The notes below the pieces were generated by a model, which was not told the DNA's origin, did not search any database, and was given only the letters and a program-made list of their open reading frames with translations. Source: Lota lota (Eukaryota > Chordata > Actinopteri > Gadiformes > Lotidae). Taken from it: a stretch of DNA of 64,000 nucleotides. Numbering within the stretch: position 1 is the first letter of the stretch; each line of letters begins with the position of its first letter. The stretch lies in NCBI GenBank assembly GCA_026745465.1, contig JACYXH010000704.1:807501-871500 (forward strand), given 5' to 3'. Shown piece by piece: positions 40,540-52,545 of the stretch. Both the position numbers and the translations under genes were made by a program.

Positions 40540-41170
40540 TGGAACGTCGGTGACCATAACCAAGCTCTCTCCGCTCAACCACCAAGTCATCGTGAATGAC
40601 ATGGTCGGAGGATGGATTTGACATTCAATTCACACAACATTGCTATGTTTAAAAAACACTTTAACATCCATAATGACCAAGCTCAGCGGTACTTGAACCC
40701 TGGACCTCAGAGCCAATAACCAAGGGCTCTCGCCACAGAGCTGGGGATTTTGAAATGGCCAGAAGTAATATTTGACATTATATTCGCACAATGACTATGT
40801 TCGAAAAACAACCAACATAAGCAGGATTTGAAGCTGGGGCTCCAGCACTTAAATCAGCAGGTCTTACCGCTGCACCACCAAGACACTTGCTGGAGGAGGT
40901 TGGATTTTATATTTGACATAACATTCACACAATGAGTTTATGGTTGAAAAACAAACATAAGAATGACCTCAACCTGGGTCTCCAGCACTTTAATCAGCAG
41001 GTCTTACCACTGCACCATCAAGACACTTGCTATGGATCGTCAGGTTTTATATTTGACATAAAATTCACACTACGACTTTATGTTGAAATAACCACCAACA
41101 TAAGAAGGACTTGAACCCTGGTCTCCAGCACCTTAATCAGCAGGTCATACCACTGAACCACTTAAGACAC
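40540..41170 (-). repeat. Tandem array of about 140-bp units with tRNA-like boxes
   Basis: Four to five diverged units follow each other with a period of 136-141 bp (equivalent points near 40691, 40827, 40968 and 41109; a weaker unit near 40551). On the minus strand the best unit has TGGTTCAGTGG (41150-41160), a match to the pol III A box TRGYNNARNGG. About 35 bases later comes GGTTCAAGTCC (41107-41117), a match to the B box GGTTCRANYCC, at tRNA-like spacing. The rest of each unit is AT-rich and includes ATTTGACATAA...TTCACAC. No tRNA annotation is made because the remaining arms were not shown to fold. Confidence 0.6.
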
Positions 41171-41244
41171 TAACTAAGCCGTGTCAAATATTCTATGTTA
41201 AATTTGTTTCATTCTCTTTGGCGACACTTTGGGTGTTAAGTGTT

Positions 41245-41332
41245 AATTTCAACAATGTACCAATCAACGTGGGCCCCGCCCACATTACCCACGGCACCGT
41301 GTATATAACGCGGCGTACAGTTGCGTTCGTCC
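41245..41332 (+). repeat. Left inverted terminal repeat of DIRS-like element
   Basis: Begins AATTTCAACAATG and contains GTGTATATAACGCGGCG. It is about 93 percent identical by eye to the reverse complement of 46273-46360. The TATATAA may serve as the element's promoter (inference). Confidence 0.85.
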
Positions 41333-41348
41333 TCTTTTCTTTCAGCAA

Positions 41349-42640
41349 TTGCTTGAAGCAGGTAATTACCAGTCTACTATTTCGACCAAATATAAAGAAA
41401 TCCAACGGCGGCATGACGGACCCGCAGAGGAACGGCCCTTCACGGCCTCTCTGCTCCTCCTGACCGGCGGCGCTTCCACCAGGCGACGAGCACGCTCCGT
41501 GCTTCGTTGCCTGGGTGCGGAGCACGCCATTGGCCACTCCCCGGCGGAGCCACGCCGTTCGCTGATGAAGTTGCACGGTTCCCTGAAGGCGCTAGTGAAT
41601 GTGTTTTCACTGTCTTAGCAGGGTGAAGGGGTGGACCACCCCTTCACAGGCGAGTGGGATACGTCGCTTGCAGTCACCCCCTAGCAGCACTCCTCTGTCC
41701 AGACGCCGTATGCCGTACTGTCTATAACCTGCTCTCCTCTTCCTGTGGGCTATGACAGTCGGAAACGAGTTATGTGGACCTGACCACGTGGATTAGCTTC
41801 CCGCCTCGTCGACGCCGCCGACAGCAGCATCGCCAGGCAGCAGAAGGACCGACCTGCTTAGTTTTTTCCCTCATAATATAAATATATATTTTATATATAA
41901 ATTATGGAAGGATATAAAGTCTGTTTGACTAAACGGCAGTACCTCTTTACACAGCTTTGCCTTGTGCTCCACGTGTATAATTGTCACGCTCCCTCGCCCC
42001 TCCCTTCAGCCAAGTGGTTGTGGGGCGGCGTAGTATAGCCTGGGTTTGTCCGCCTCCGTGCGGCGTCCCCGTGTGCTTCATGAGCGGGCTGGGGACTCCT
42101 TGACCCCGACTGTTCACCGCTCTCTCCCTACAGTCTGTTGTCTGTAAGGAGAAGGTGGAGCTGCCCTTATGCTCGTTGCACGGTCCTCTATCGTCGCTGA
42201 GGCCCGCACTGCAGTGGTTTTCTCCGCTTGCAGACGAGCAATTCCATCCCACACGGTGTGAAGGCGCCCCCCTTCAGCCAAGTGGTTGTGGGGCGTCGTC
42301 CGCCTCCGTGCGACGTCCCCGTGTGCTTCATGAGCGGGCTGGGGCCTCGTGCACCAGTCTCCTATACCCCGACTTTCCCCCGCTCTCTCCCTACAGTCTG
42401 TTGTCTGTAAAGAGAAGGGGAGCTTCTCGTTACGCTCGTGGCACGGTCCTCTATCGCTCGGTCACTTAGACCCGCCCTGCAGTGGTTTTCTCCGCTTGCA
42501 GACGAGCAATTCCATCACACACGGTGTGAAGGCGGTAAGGGACCAGACAGCTTTTTTCAGCTGTCTGCTCGCCCTCTCTTTTGGCGAGAGCGACGCGTTT
42601 ACCAACATGGTTGGATAACACGCTGATGTGGGTACATCAC
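41349..42640 (+). pseudogene. Degraded gag-like region of DIRS-like element
   Basis: Short pieces in different frames resemble fish DIRS gag starts (MTDPQRNGP, RCLGAEHAIGH), followed by frame changes. No intact frame of gag length remains. It includes the internal 268-bp duplication. Confidence 0.55.
42003..42534. repeat. 268-bp tandem duplication inside the DIRS-like element
   Basis: CCTTCAGCCAAGTGGTTGTG starts at 42003 and again at 42271. The two copies stay alignable through GTGCTTCATGAGCGGGCTGG and CCGCTTGCAGACGAGCAATT to about 42532. The copies have diverged at scattered positions, so the duplication is not recent. Confidence 0.8.
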
Positions 42641-42859
42641 ATACATTCACTTCAAGCACCGTCCCACACCCTTTATGGGGTTGGCGGAGACTAGGTTGCA
42701 GGACCCCGTTGCGAGCATGGTTCTAGCAGATGGGTCGTCTCTTGGGAGACAAGCCCATTCTGGATCTTTGCTTTTTCAACAAAGTTGTTGTTGCGCAGAA
42801 ATTCAATGTGTTCTCCACCAGAGAGCGTTGCTTGGAGAGAGTGAGAACTGTGTGAGAGG

Positions 42860-43990
42860 GTGCGCTTGGTTCACATCCCTGGCTACAAGGATTTTTACTT
42901 CCACGTCCCTATTCTCAAGGCTCACAGGGGCTTTCCCTGCTTGCCTTCATGTGCGTGGTGTATGTACATCCGGTTACTCTCTGGCCCCGCGCACCTTCTC
43001 ATAGTGTGTGGAGATGGTGCTGGGGTCGCTCAGAGGAAGTTGCGAGAAGACACACCATGACGGTGATAAATCACCTCTCTTCCTTGGGTTTCGCCATCAA
43101 CTGGGAAAAGAGCTCCCCACTCCCCAGCCGTCGGCTGGCATGCTTGGGGCTTTGCCTAGACTCGACCACGATGACAGCGAGGCTCTCGGCGAGATGCGGT
43201 CCTGTTGGCGCTCTGCGGTCTATCATGCACTGTCTATCATGCACCTGTTGGGGCTGATGACAGCTGCCCCAACTGCTGTTCCCTGGGTCCGCTCTTTATG
43301 CGCAGACTACAGCGGTGGCTTGCTCGCCAGAGGTTGGATCCCAGGCGACATAAGCTCAGGGTGCTCTCCGTACCCCGCTCGGTGTCGCCAGACACCGGTC
43401 GGAGGCGAGTTGCCGACGCTCCCCACTGCACACATAAGTGTGCTAGAGCTCGCCACGGTGAGGAAAGTGCTTTTACATTTCTCTCACCGGGTTCGCGGCC
43501 GCCACGTTCTGATCAGAACAGACAGCGGCTTACATTAATAAACGGGGGAGTGCGCTCCCCTGCTCTCCCCCGAGCAGCGTTCGAGCTCTGGCTTTGGTCT
43601 CATCAGAATCCGCTCAGCCTAAGAGCCCCACCTATCGCGGGCGCCCAGAACTTTGGGGCAGACCTCATGTCTCGCGGTGGTCCCCGCCGAGACGAGTGGC
43701 GGTTACATCCCAACATTGTCAGACTGATCTGGCAGAGGTTCGGAACGGCTCAGGTGGACCTTTTTCGCTGTCCAGAGAGAACACCCATTGCTGGTTGTGG
43801 TTCTCTCTCAGCCCTCGAGATCTTCCCCCGTTGGGGGTGGACGTGATGGCGCACACACACCTTGGCCGCAGGCTCTCCTGTATGCGTTCCCGCCACTTCT
43901 ACTGATCCATCCTCTGTTGGAGCGGATCAGACAGGAGGAAGTGTCCCTCATTTTGGTGGCCCCGGAGAGCCGTTCAGCTCTGTGATTCCC
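42860..43990 (+). pseudogene. Degraded reverse transcriptase / RNase H of DIRS-like element
   Basis: Pieces in shifting frames match DIRS-type polymerase: DFYFHVPI, LAPRTFS, VINHLSSLGFAINWEKSS, LDPRRHKLRVL, VLELATVRKVLLHFSHRVRG, GADLMSRGGPRRDEW and RIRQEEVSLILVAPESRSAL. The segment between LAPRTFS and the INHLSSLGF block is missing, and with it the YxDD catalytic loop of the reverse transcriptase. The gene cannot encode an active enzyme. Confidence 0.75.
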
Positions 43991-44340
43991 AGAGCTAGCG
44001 GCGCTCTCGCGCACGGCGCCATGGCCGGAGCCGGCTAGACTGGTGCAGTGCACCACCCGTCCTGCGTGTCGGGACGGCTGTTGGTTTGGCTTCTGAGAGG
44101 TTTATCCTGCAGGGCAGAGTCTGCCAGCAGCGGTTATCAACACTATCCGGAGTGCCCGCGCGCCTTCCACTTCCTCCCTCTATGCAGCGAAGTTGGGTTT
44201 TTTCTCTAAGTGGTGTGACAGCAACCACGCTGTCCCATCTCTCTGTGAGGTGGGAAGCATGCTTCTTTTAGGGTTAGGGTTAGGCTACGCCTACAATCAT
44301 AGAACTAGAGTTATAATAACATAACTATCGTTTTCCTACA

Positions 44341-45160
44341 GTGCTTACACTGGAGAAAGGTTTGGCTTTCTCCACTATCAAGTCTATGCGGCAGCCGTTT
44401 CGGCTGGCCACGCAGGCTGTGACAGTTACTGGTTTTTCAGTCAGTCACCCACTGGTCAAGAGTTTCTTGCGTGGGGCTAGACGCGTTAAGCCTGTTTTCT
44501 CGCATGCTTACAGCGTGTTGGGATTTTCCCACCGGGTTGTGTGTGTTATCCAGGGACCCTTTCGAGCCTCCGTCTCAAGCCCCTTTGGATACTCTATCTT
44601 TAAGACGGCGCTTTTCTTGGCTTTGGTTTCGGCCATCTTGGCCGCTCTGTCAGCCCGAGCTGCTTGTCACTTTAATGGACAGCTCCGTCGCGCTGCTTAA
44701 ACCCAATCCTGTGTTCCTCCCCTAGAACATCAAGTTATTTTGGGTCTAGGGATATTGTGCTTAAGGTTTTCACCCCCTGCCTCATTCTAGTGAGGCAGAG
44801 GCGGAGTTGCATCTCCTGTGCCCGGTGCGGGCACTGGCTATGTACGTGAAATGCTTGGCCGCGTTCCGTTCTACACAACAGTTGTTTGTGTGTTTTTAGC
44901 GACGCTGCCAAGGGCCGCGCTTAGAGTCCACTCTACACGGAGAATGACCGCTTCGACGGCTCTACTCACCGGCGTTTTTTCAGTGGAGGACATTTGTGAG
45001 ACATGTCCAGGGGTTCACCCGGCCACTCTGTGTTGGAGTCGGGGGCCCCTTCTACGGCTCGGATATACTGTATGCTTGTCTCTCGGAGTTGTTACGATTC
45101 GTAATGTTGCTCTTCGATTAAGCCTATCTCTGCTGTCACCCGGAGGTTTTTCCCAGCGTT
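44341..45160 (+). pseudogene. Degraded tyrosine recombinase of DIRS-like element
   Basis: The frame from 44341 reads HPLVKSFLRGARRVKP and a following hydrophobic segment. A second frame near 44818 reads CPVRALAMYVKCLAAF then QQLFVCF. This order resembles the recombinase region of DIRS elements. Stops and frameshifts break it. Catalytic residues were not all located, so the assignment rests on local similarity and position after the polymerase. Confidence 0.6.
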
Positions 45161-45790
45161 AGGCTGGGATTAAGAGTGACCGGTTATTCTTGCTTTGGTT
45201 ACAGATTGTAACTGGCATTGTAATACCCTGTCCTCTACCATTAATTATGAGTACGCTACCCCTGTCTCTTATACGCTTTGCGATTATGGAGAAGGTTATG
45301 CGTGCTTGTGTGGACTTTAAGTCCATCGTTGCATATGCGGTTGTTGCCAATGTTGCACACTTGGTGTGTTCTCTGGCAAGCTAGGGCTTCTTCCCTGTGT
45401 TGTTACGCCGAATTAGCTGCTCTTTGTCGCTGTCTGTTTCATGTGGGCTACGCCGTCTAGGCTTCGCCTCATGGTGGCTTCCCAGCGTTGCGCTGGGATT
45501 GAGAGTGACCGGTTTTTCCTGCTTTGGTTACGGTTCGTAACCGGTGTCTTAATAGCCTGTCCTCTAACCATTTATAATGGATATGTTGCCCTTGTTTCTT
45601 ACACGCTTTGCGTTTATTGAGACGGTTATGTGTGCATTCATGTGCTTGTGTGGACCTTTAGTCCATCGTCGCGTGCATTCGTTGCCAGCATTGCACATTC
45701 GGTGTTCACCGGCAAGCTAGAGCTTCTTGGTTGCTTTAGTTCCGCCGATTTCGCTGCTCTTCTCATTGTTACGCCTGCCAGCAGGTTCCT
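45151..45790. repeat. 329-bp tandem duplication inside the DIRS-like element
   Basis: TCCCAGCGTT begins at 45151 and again at 45480. Both copies contain GAGTGACCGGTT, TGCTTGTGTGGAC and GGCAAGCTAG in the same order, with moderate divergence. Each copy carries a small palindrome (for example GGTTACGGTTCGTAACC near 45526). Confidence 0.8.
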
Positions 45791-46272
45791 CCTACCGCCT
45801 CTCTTTGGGAGCGGAAGTATGAGGGGCCTTGCTGCTCGTCACAGTTGGCGGCTTGGGTTTTCCTAGCTCCGCCCCGATGGTAGCGGACGTAGGAGAAGCC
45901 TTGTTGCTCTGCATCGCCCATTTTTCATGGATTCTATGAAATACGGGTTGAGTCAGAGCTTACAGACTCACTCCATTCTCTTGATCATCGCTTTGCGTGT
46001 TTGTAGGAGAATTAAGAGTTATTTAATTAGCTGTTGTGTTTTGCACATCTTCGGCTTATTGAGTCTGATGTGCCCTGTGACTTAAGTATTTGTGACTTGG
46101 GTCCAGCAGGAGTTGCTCGGGCTCCGCTCACAGCTTCACCTTAGCCCATAAGGCGAAACCTAGACGGCGTAGCCTACCTGAAATACAACGAGTTATGGTA
46201 TTATAACTCTAGTTCTATGATTTTATGCGTAGCCGTCTAGTTTCCCACCTGCTGTTCCCTCCAATTGCTGAT

Positions 46273-46360
46273 GACGAACGCTGCTGTGCGCCGCCTTATA
46301 TACACTGTGCCGTGGGGAATGTGGGCGGGGCCCACGTTGATTGGTGCATTGTTGAAATTT
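46273..46360 (-). repeat. Right inverted terminal repeat of DIRS-like element
   Basis: Reverse complement of the left terminal repeat. It is followed by an extension (to about 46445) that is repeated near 44282-44340 inside the element. Confidence 0.85.
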
Positions 46361-46445
46361 TCAACGGGACAAGCCCATAAGGCGAAGCCTAGACGGCTAC
46401 GCCTACAATCATAGAACTAGAGTTATAATAACATAGCTATCGTTC

Positions 46446-48212
46446 ATCGTATGATTATATGCGAGGGTATATTATTGAAAAAGTTCGCGTAGCTACGAAA
46501 TAGCGCGTAATTGGAGTGAGAAATAGGAGGTGTGGCGTGAAAGCATGTGAAGAGGGTCATTTGAGTTAATCTCACGCTCAATGCGTGATAGTTGGCAGCT
46601 CTGGTTATTCATAGAGCACGACTATATCGTGTCTAATAAATGTTATAAAAGTTATTTAAACGTACTATTTAAATACAATGAAAACTGCAAACCCAAACAT
46701 ACCACAACACAATCATATCATATCAAGGTGTTTATTTCCGCCTTTTGGTCTGTTGTTCGTTAGTTGTAGTATTCAAGTATTTGTTGTTTGAATTATACTA
46801 CAATTCAAACTGCCTATAACTCTCAAACCTTCGACTTTTAGCTATCAAATAATCACAAATTCGTAAAATAAAAAAATATTGTGGCCTATTGTACGTGTAA
46901 AATACAGTTGATTCATTGAAAATCAAAACAAGACGTAAACGACATTTACATAATGGTTAAGGGAGACTAAGGGGGTGGACTGACCGGGTCGGGTTGTTCT
47001 CACAGTGTTCATAACTCCTCCACTAGAGGGCGACGATTCACAATTCCACCACAAATATGTGCACCTTCTTGTTCGGACAGACGCAGATTTGGTCCAAAGC
47101 TTTTCACTTACTACAGTGATACGTAAAGAGCGCACATTTATGTTTTTTTAACCTCTACAACAAAGTAAGAAACTTTTATTGAATGCTGACTACATTGAGG
47201 TAGCTAAAAAAATTGAGTTCCATTGAAAGTGTTGGCTATAGTTTGATGCTAAATATTTGTTGTTATGATAAACAATAAGCTAGTTTTAAAGTTAGTAAGA
47301 ATTCTTTTCAGAAATTGTGGTTGGGGCAGGTTATCTTGCAAAAATGTTATTGCATATTATATAGTAACCTATATAATAATAGTACAGTATCAAATATAAG
47401 TGTGTGTGTGTGTAATTATTATATTATAGACTGAAAAACCATACTTTTCTTTATTTTTGGTAGGGTAATGATGAGGAATCACATGAGAAAAACAAACTAG
47501 TAAACTGCAATTTAATTTTAGCATTAGATTGACACATCTAGTTGACAAGTCTTGAATTGTATTTTGTTTATTATATATATATAAATATATTATTATTATT
47601 ATTATTATTATTTTTGCTCTAATAAAACTACAGTTAAAAATACTTGACATTTCCACTGAGAATGCAGAGTAAACAAATGTGTGGGATCTGTAACTGTATT
47701 GGGCTACCACGGACACAACTATTGAGGTAGCCGCACATGTTCTGGCAGCGCTAAATAAGCAACTTCAATATTCATATTCCATGTTAGTTGTCTAGAAACT
47801 GTACAGCATTTTCTGGTTCAGAGCTGCAATAACCATACTAAACCAAAGACAAGAATGCCTGAATATATTACAAATCTGGCCATCTGACCAAATCTCTTAG
47901 ATGTACACAGATCACAAGATGGGTGAGATGTAATTGCTTTAAGTCAAATGATTACCTCTGCTAACTAAAAGGGATTCAATCGACTACAAGACTGAATTAT
48001 TCTACTATTAACTTTGGGGACAGAGACACAAGTCTGTTGTCCTACTAAGCAACTAGTAGGACATTATTGCATTAGTAGAAATTACATTTCCACGATGGAA
48101 GAGTGTTGGGATGTTATATGAACCCCTATATTAAAGCTACATGGGATACGGTTCGTTACTGTGCATGAGATAGTGTCCTGTTGAGACAGTAGTGTTTGAC
48201 AACCTCAGGGCT
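46446..48212. other. Intergenic, DIRS-like element to tshr 3' end
   Basis: AT-rich sequence without a recognisable gene. It contains a CTCF-like motif (47020-47033), a (TTA)n run near 47588-47611 and possibly the tshr 3' UTR. gtf2a1, which sits between STON2 and TSHR in mammals, was not found. Confidence 0.55.
47020..47033 (+). promoter_or_regulatory. CTCF-like motif
   Basis: CCACTAGAGGGCGA fits the CTCF core CCASYAGRKGGCRS except at the last position. It lies between convergent ston2 and tshr. A weaker relative, CCACTAGAGTGCGC, is at 55772-55785. Confidence 0.4.
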
Positions 48213-48353
48213 TTAGCAAAGCTGTGCTTGCTGCCTCCCCAGCCCTATCCTACTCAGCATGGCCAGGGCATCCCATTGAAAGGCCCTGGTGAGGAGAGCG
48301 TACAGGAAGGGCTGTGTGCAGGAGTTGAGAGGGAAGAACAACACCAGCAGCAC
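48213..48353 (-). CDS. tshr: tshr exon 11 (TM7 and short tail)
   Basis: Acceptor CCCCACAG; encodes [20 protein letters not shown] then LTRAFQWDA and ends QQAQLC, stop TAA at 48213-48215. It aligns with the TSHR segment [20 protein letters not shown] and continues to the position of RQAQAYR. About 55 further tail residues of human TSHR are absent, as is the palmitoylated Cys of GICKRQ. N7.49 of the NPxxY motif is Gln (CAG at 48312-48314). Confidence 0.85.
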   Translation of the reverse strand: MLLVLFFPLNSCTQPFLYALLTRAFQWDALAMLSRIGLGRQQAQLC

Positions 48354-48630
48354 CTGTGGGGACAAGGACAGGCATTTGCAAGGTGAAGCCTATCAGCCTA
48401 TTTAAGAAAATATTAAAGATGTTGTAGGTAAGATTTAAGAGCTATTATTTCAATGTAATTTGTTGAAAATGGAATAGCCATCCATCAGCTATCATTGAGG
48501 GAATTGCGCTGTGAGAATATCTGGTTTGAGTTGACAGCCCCTGCCTCTGTATGAGCCAATTTAGATTTAGACCACAATTTTTTTATCAACTATTTGTTGC
48601 TCATCTAAGGCATTCAATTGTTATATAAAT

Positions 48631-48690
<60 letters not shown>

Positions 48691-51600
48691 TAAATTAAAT
48701 TTATTTATTTATTTTAACAAACAACCAACACAAATATTTGTAATTGTCCTACCAAGTTACTTAAAGGACGATAACGGTCTGTGATTAAACCATCGTTGGC
48801 ATCTCTCCTGGCCTCATTAAAACATCAGTTAACAAAGTAATTAGGCAAAATCACTGAGTAACAAAATGACTTACTACTGCCACAACGGAACAAGGAAGTA
48901 ATTTTGCCAAATCATATTGCTAATGGATGTTTAAGTGAAGCCAGGAGAGACGGCTACGATGGTTTGAGCACAGACCGGGTGTGGTATTTTAAAAACACAC
49001 ACCTTGGAGTCCGAGATAGTGATGAGCGGCCGGTGGAGGGCCGACAGCCCGTAGAAGGAGATGGGCGCCACACACAGGAAGTTGGAGAAGATGAGCACGG
49101 CCATGCGCTGGGCCATGCTGGCGTCGTGCCGGCTGGACTGGTGCCGGGGGTTGTGCACCATGCAGTAGATGTGCAGGTAGCAGGCGCACACCACACCAAA
49201 GGCCAGGATGTTGAACGTCAGCACGAGGACCACGTAGACCTGGGCCGCTGCTGTCTCCACGTCCATGGGCAGGCAGATGCTCACCCTCTGGTAGCTGCTG
49301 ACGCCGACCAGCGGCAGGAGCGCCAGCATCAGACACAGCAGCCAGCCGCAGAGCATGGCGGCCATGGCGTGGCGTAGCCGCAGCTTGCGCTCGGGACTCA
49401 TGGCAAAATAGATGGTGTGCCATCGCTGCAGCGTGATGGTGGTGAGCGTGTAGACCGACAGCTCGCAGGAGAATATGGAGAGCGTGCCTGCCAGTTTGCA
49501 GCCGGCACCTGTCTGCCAGGCGATGGCGTGCTGGTAGTACTGGGAGCGCGTGTAGAGGTCCACCGAGGCGATGAGCAGCAGGTACACGCCCATGCAGAAG
49601 TCTGCAAAGGCCAGGTGGCAGATGAGGAAGCGTGTGATGGAGAGTCGGCGGTGGCTGGTTAGCAGGACTAACATGACCAGCAGGTTGGCCAGGATGGCCA
49701 GCAGGCTTACCGCCCAGACAGACACCCGAAGGAACCCCTGGCTCATCACGTCCTCGCAGGGGTTGAAGGCGTCAGGTTCGGGCACGCAGGTGACAACCTT
49801 TTCGTGAGCGTGCAGGTCGTTGCACAGCGCGTAGTCAAAGCCTTCCTCCGGCTGCTCTGTGGGCAGGTCCACATAGAACGGGCCCTCGTTTGGCCACAAC
49901 TCGGGCAGACGGAAATGGTCGGTGTTGAGGTAGTGGTGGTAAGGGTTTGCAAAGGTCTGGTGACTGCTGTTGTGCACTCCCAGAAACACATCCTGCTGGT
50001 GGATGGTGTGTCTCCCAAAGCGCTTGGGGATGGCCCCCTGGTGAGATTTCTGTCCCAGAGCAGTCTTTGTCAGGTTGCAAATAACTTCTTCTGTTTGTCT
50101 TGAATATTAACAGTGAGGGTAAGAGGTCGTTAAAAGCTAATTTCGTAAATGTATAGACAATAAATCCCAATATTTATGGTTTGTACAATACTTAATTCTG
50201 AGCTCTAGTCAAATTTTTTTTTATTACTTAGTTATTTTCTGGTAAAAAATACAATATAATAATACTGTGAGTGCGATGAGCAGAGCTTGGGAAAACATAT
50301 TTTTTGTATTGTTTTCTGACTCACCCTCTCCAACGTTTCAGCTTTGTGAGGCCACAGCAATGGCTGGGGAAAGTCAGCTCAGCACGCTGTAGATGCAGAA
50401 ACGCTGCAAGTGGAGGAAGTTTCTTGAGGCCCCAAGTGTTTTTAGCTTGGAATTTCTCAACGGCCCCCAGTCCCATTGAGGGTAAAGTGCTCACCCTGGT
50501 CTCTGAAAGGTCTCTGAGGATCCATACAGAGGCAAGTTCACTTCACAAGGAGACAATGCTGGGATTATTCCTGGAGGTTGTTTGTGTTCAAGGAGTGTTT
50601 TTTTTTTTGTGGTAGGCATTGGGGAAACTCTAATTGCAGGTTGCACTAACATTCTTTAGTGTATCTTGTAGTAGTAAACATGTTTATGTTCAAATACACA
50701 ATATATTTTAGCGTCTTACAAAAGTGTTGGACCGTGAATGACTCCAGAGAAGGCCAATGTGTCTACTATTTCCAAATCCACATTCCTGTTGAGATACCTG
50801 ATAAAGAATAAATTAAGAAAAAAGTGAGTCAAACAATCACACATTTCTGTAATTTGTTTATGTTTTGTAACTGCTTTTTCACTGAAAAAAACAACATCTA
50901 AGGACAGCCTACACTTCCTCCAGTCTGCTCTCATTGAAAGCAAAGGGCTGAATCCTCTTCAGGCCGTTGCCATTTAACACGCTTAAAAAAAGACAAGAGA
51001 AGTTGGAAAAGTATTGCAACTCTTTACATTAAACAATTCCAAAATCCATACATTATTCAATAAGCTATATTTGTTTGTTAAATTGAATGGTAATAGTTAG
51101 TAATGATCACTGTGAAAAGTTATGGATAGATGGTGTCGTCAAAATATCCCTTAATCCCATAATAGGTTTTAAAAATCAGTTAAAGAACCAAAAACTTGAC
51201 TCAAACCACCTGCAACTGGAACTGCAGCTGCATGTTATGCAGTTGCTATTGCAGCATTATGCAATTGCTTCAATTGATGATATCCATGTGGTTTGATTTT
51301 AGCTTTCGGATACACTTCAAGGCTTCCAGGTGTCATTTGACTGAAATGTTGTTTCATGAAATGAATATCAGTAACCCTAACTACTGATTTGTTCACATGG
51401 AAACTGAACGATGCCACCGAAAATATAGAAAACAAGGGATATTTATATTGAGCTTTTTTTGAAGAGAATAAGCAAATGCAAATGCTATACCAGAAGCTAA
51501 AGAAAGGAAAATGGCTGAAGGTGTACTTACATTGTTAAATCATTCTCAGATAATCCGTTGAAAGCATTAGCCGGTATCACTTCTAATAAAGTATTATCCA

Positions 51601-52545
51601 CAATCTCCCTATAAGAAAAGATGGAGATTAAGGTGGAGCACAGCAACTGAACATCTAAAATTGAACATTAAAATTGAAAAGTACAGTGTGCAGTTTAATG
51701 CTTTCCATACAAAAGAAACTCTGCTTGTACTGATAGGATGTATTTCAGGACAGGGAAGGAGCTGAGACCTGTGTTAAGTATGCCGCTGTAAAATAAAAAG
51801 GTTTGCAAACATATGAGTCCAAATGAATGTGGGCACTTCACCAAGGACATGGCTTATGCAGTGTTATGTTTGTGTTCTTTTGGATGAACAATATATGTTT
51901 AAATCAACAGAATCTTTGATACTTACAGATACTGCAAGTGAGGAAGGTCCTTGAAAGCCTCTGGGTGGATGTACGCCAGTTTTTTTAGGCTTCGTAGTTC
52001 TCTGCACTTGCAAAATGGAGACACACACACACACACACACACATGCATGCATGCAAACAGACACACACACATACACCAAATGCATGCAAACAAACAGACA
52101 CACAGATGCATGCATGCAAACACACAAACACACCCATGCATGCAAACAGACAACCACAGACACACACACACACACACGCATGCAAACAGACACACACACA
52201 CATGCATGCAAAGAAACACACACAGACAGACAGACACACACACACACAAATGGTCTGCCTTATGCCTAAATATGTACAGAGTCCATCTAAAATTACTTTC
52301 AACCTACGTTATGTAGGTTAGCTTTCCTAGCTCTATACAGTACATATTTTAAGTCATGTCAATTGTATTTATCGTATAGAAACAAGGTAAAGTAGGACTA
52401 CCCAAGGATGAAGCATTGGGTGGTGCACTATGTTAAGCAAGTCCTGCATGTGAGAGGTGGTGCTCACATGTGGCTGGTCCTTGGATGGTTGTAGAAAGAG
52501 TGCCTATCAAGGCCTCTTAAAGTTGTATCCTCAGAGATATAGCTG

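Larger units (their letters stand above)
41245..46445 (+). mobile_element. DIRS-like tyrosine-recombinase retroelement, degraded
   Basis: Near-identical inverted terminal repeats of about 87 bp bound the element: 41245-41332 and the reverse complement 46273-46360. Shared blocks include CCAATCAACGTGGGCCCCGC and CGTTCGTC. Inside, in order, are gag-like fragments (about 41390-42640), reverse transcriptase and RNase H fragments (about 42860-43990) and a tyrosine-recombinase-like segment (about 44341-45160). A segment near 44282-44340 (TACGCCTACAATCATAGAAC and following) repeats the sequence beyond the right terminal repeat (46395-46443), as expected of the internal complementary region of DIRS elements. 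The reading frames carry many frameshifts and stops, plus two internal tandem duplications. It lies between ston2 and tshr. Confidence 0.85.

Noticed and set aside
48904..49377. Plus-strand frame of 157 codons
   Set aside because: It is antisense to the tshr serpentine exon and reflects its GC bias.
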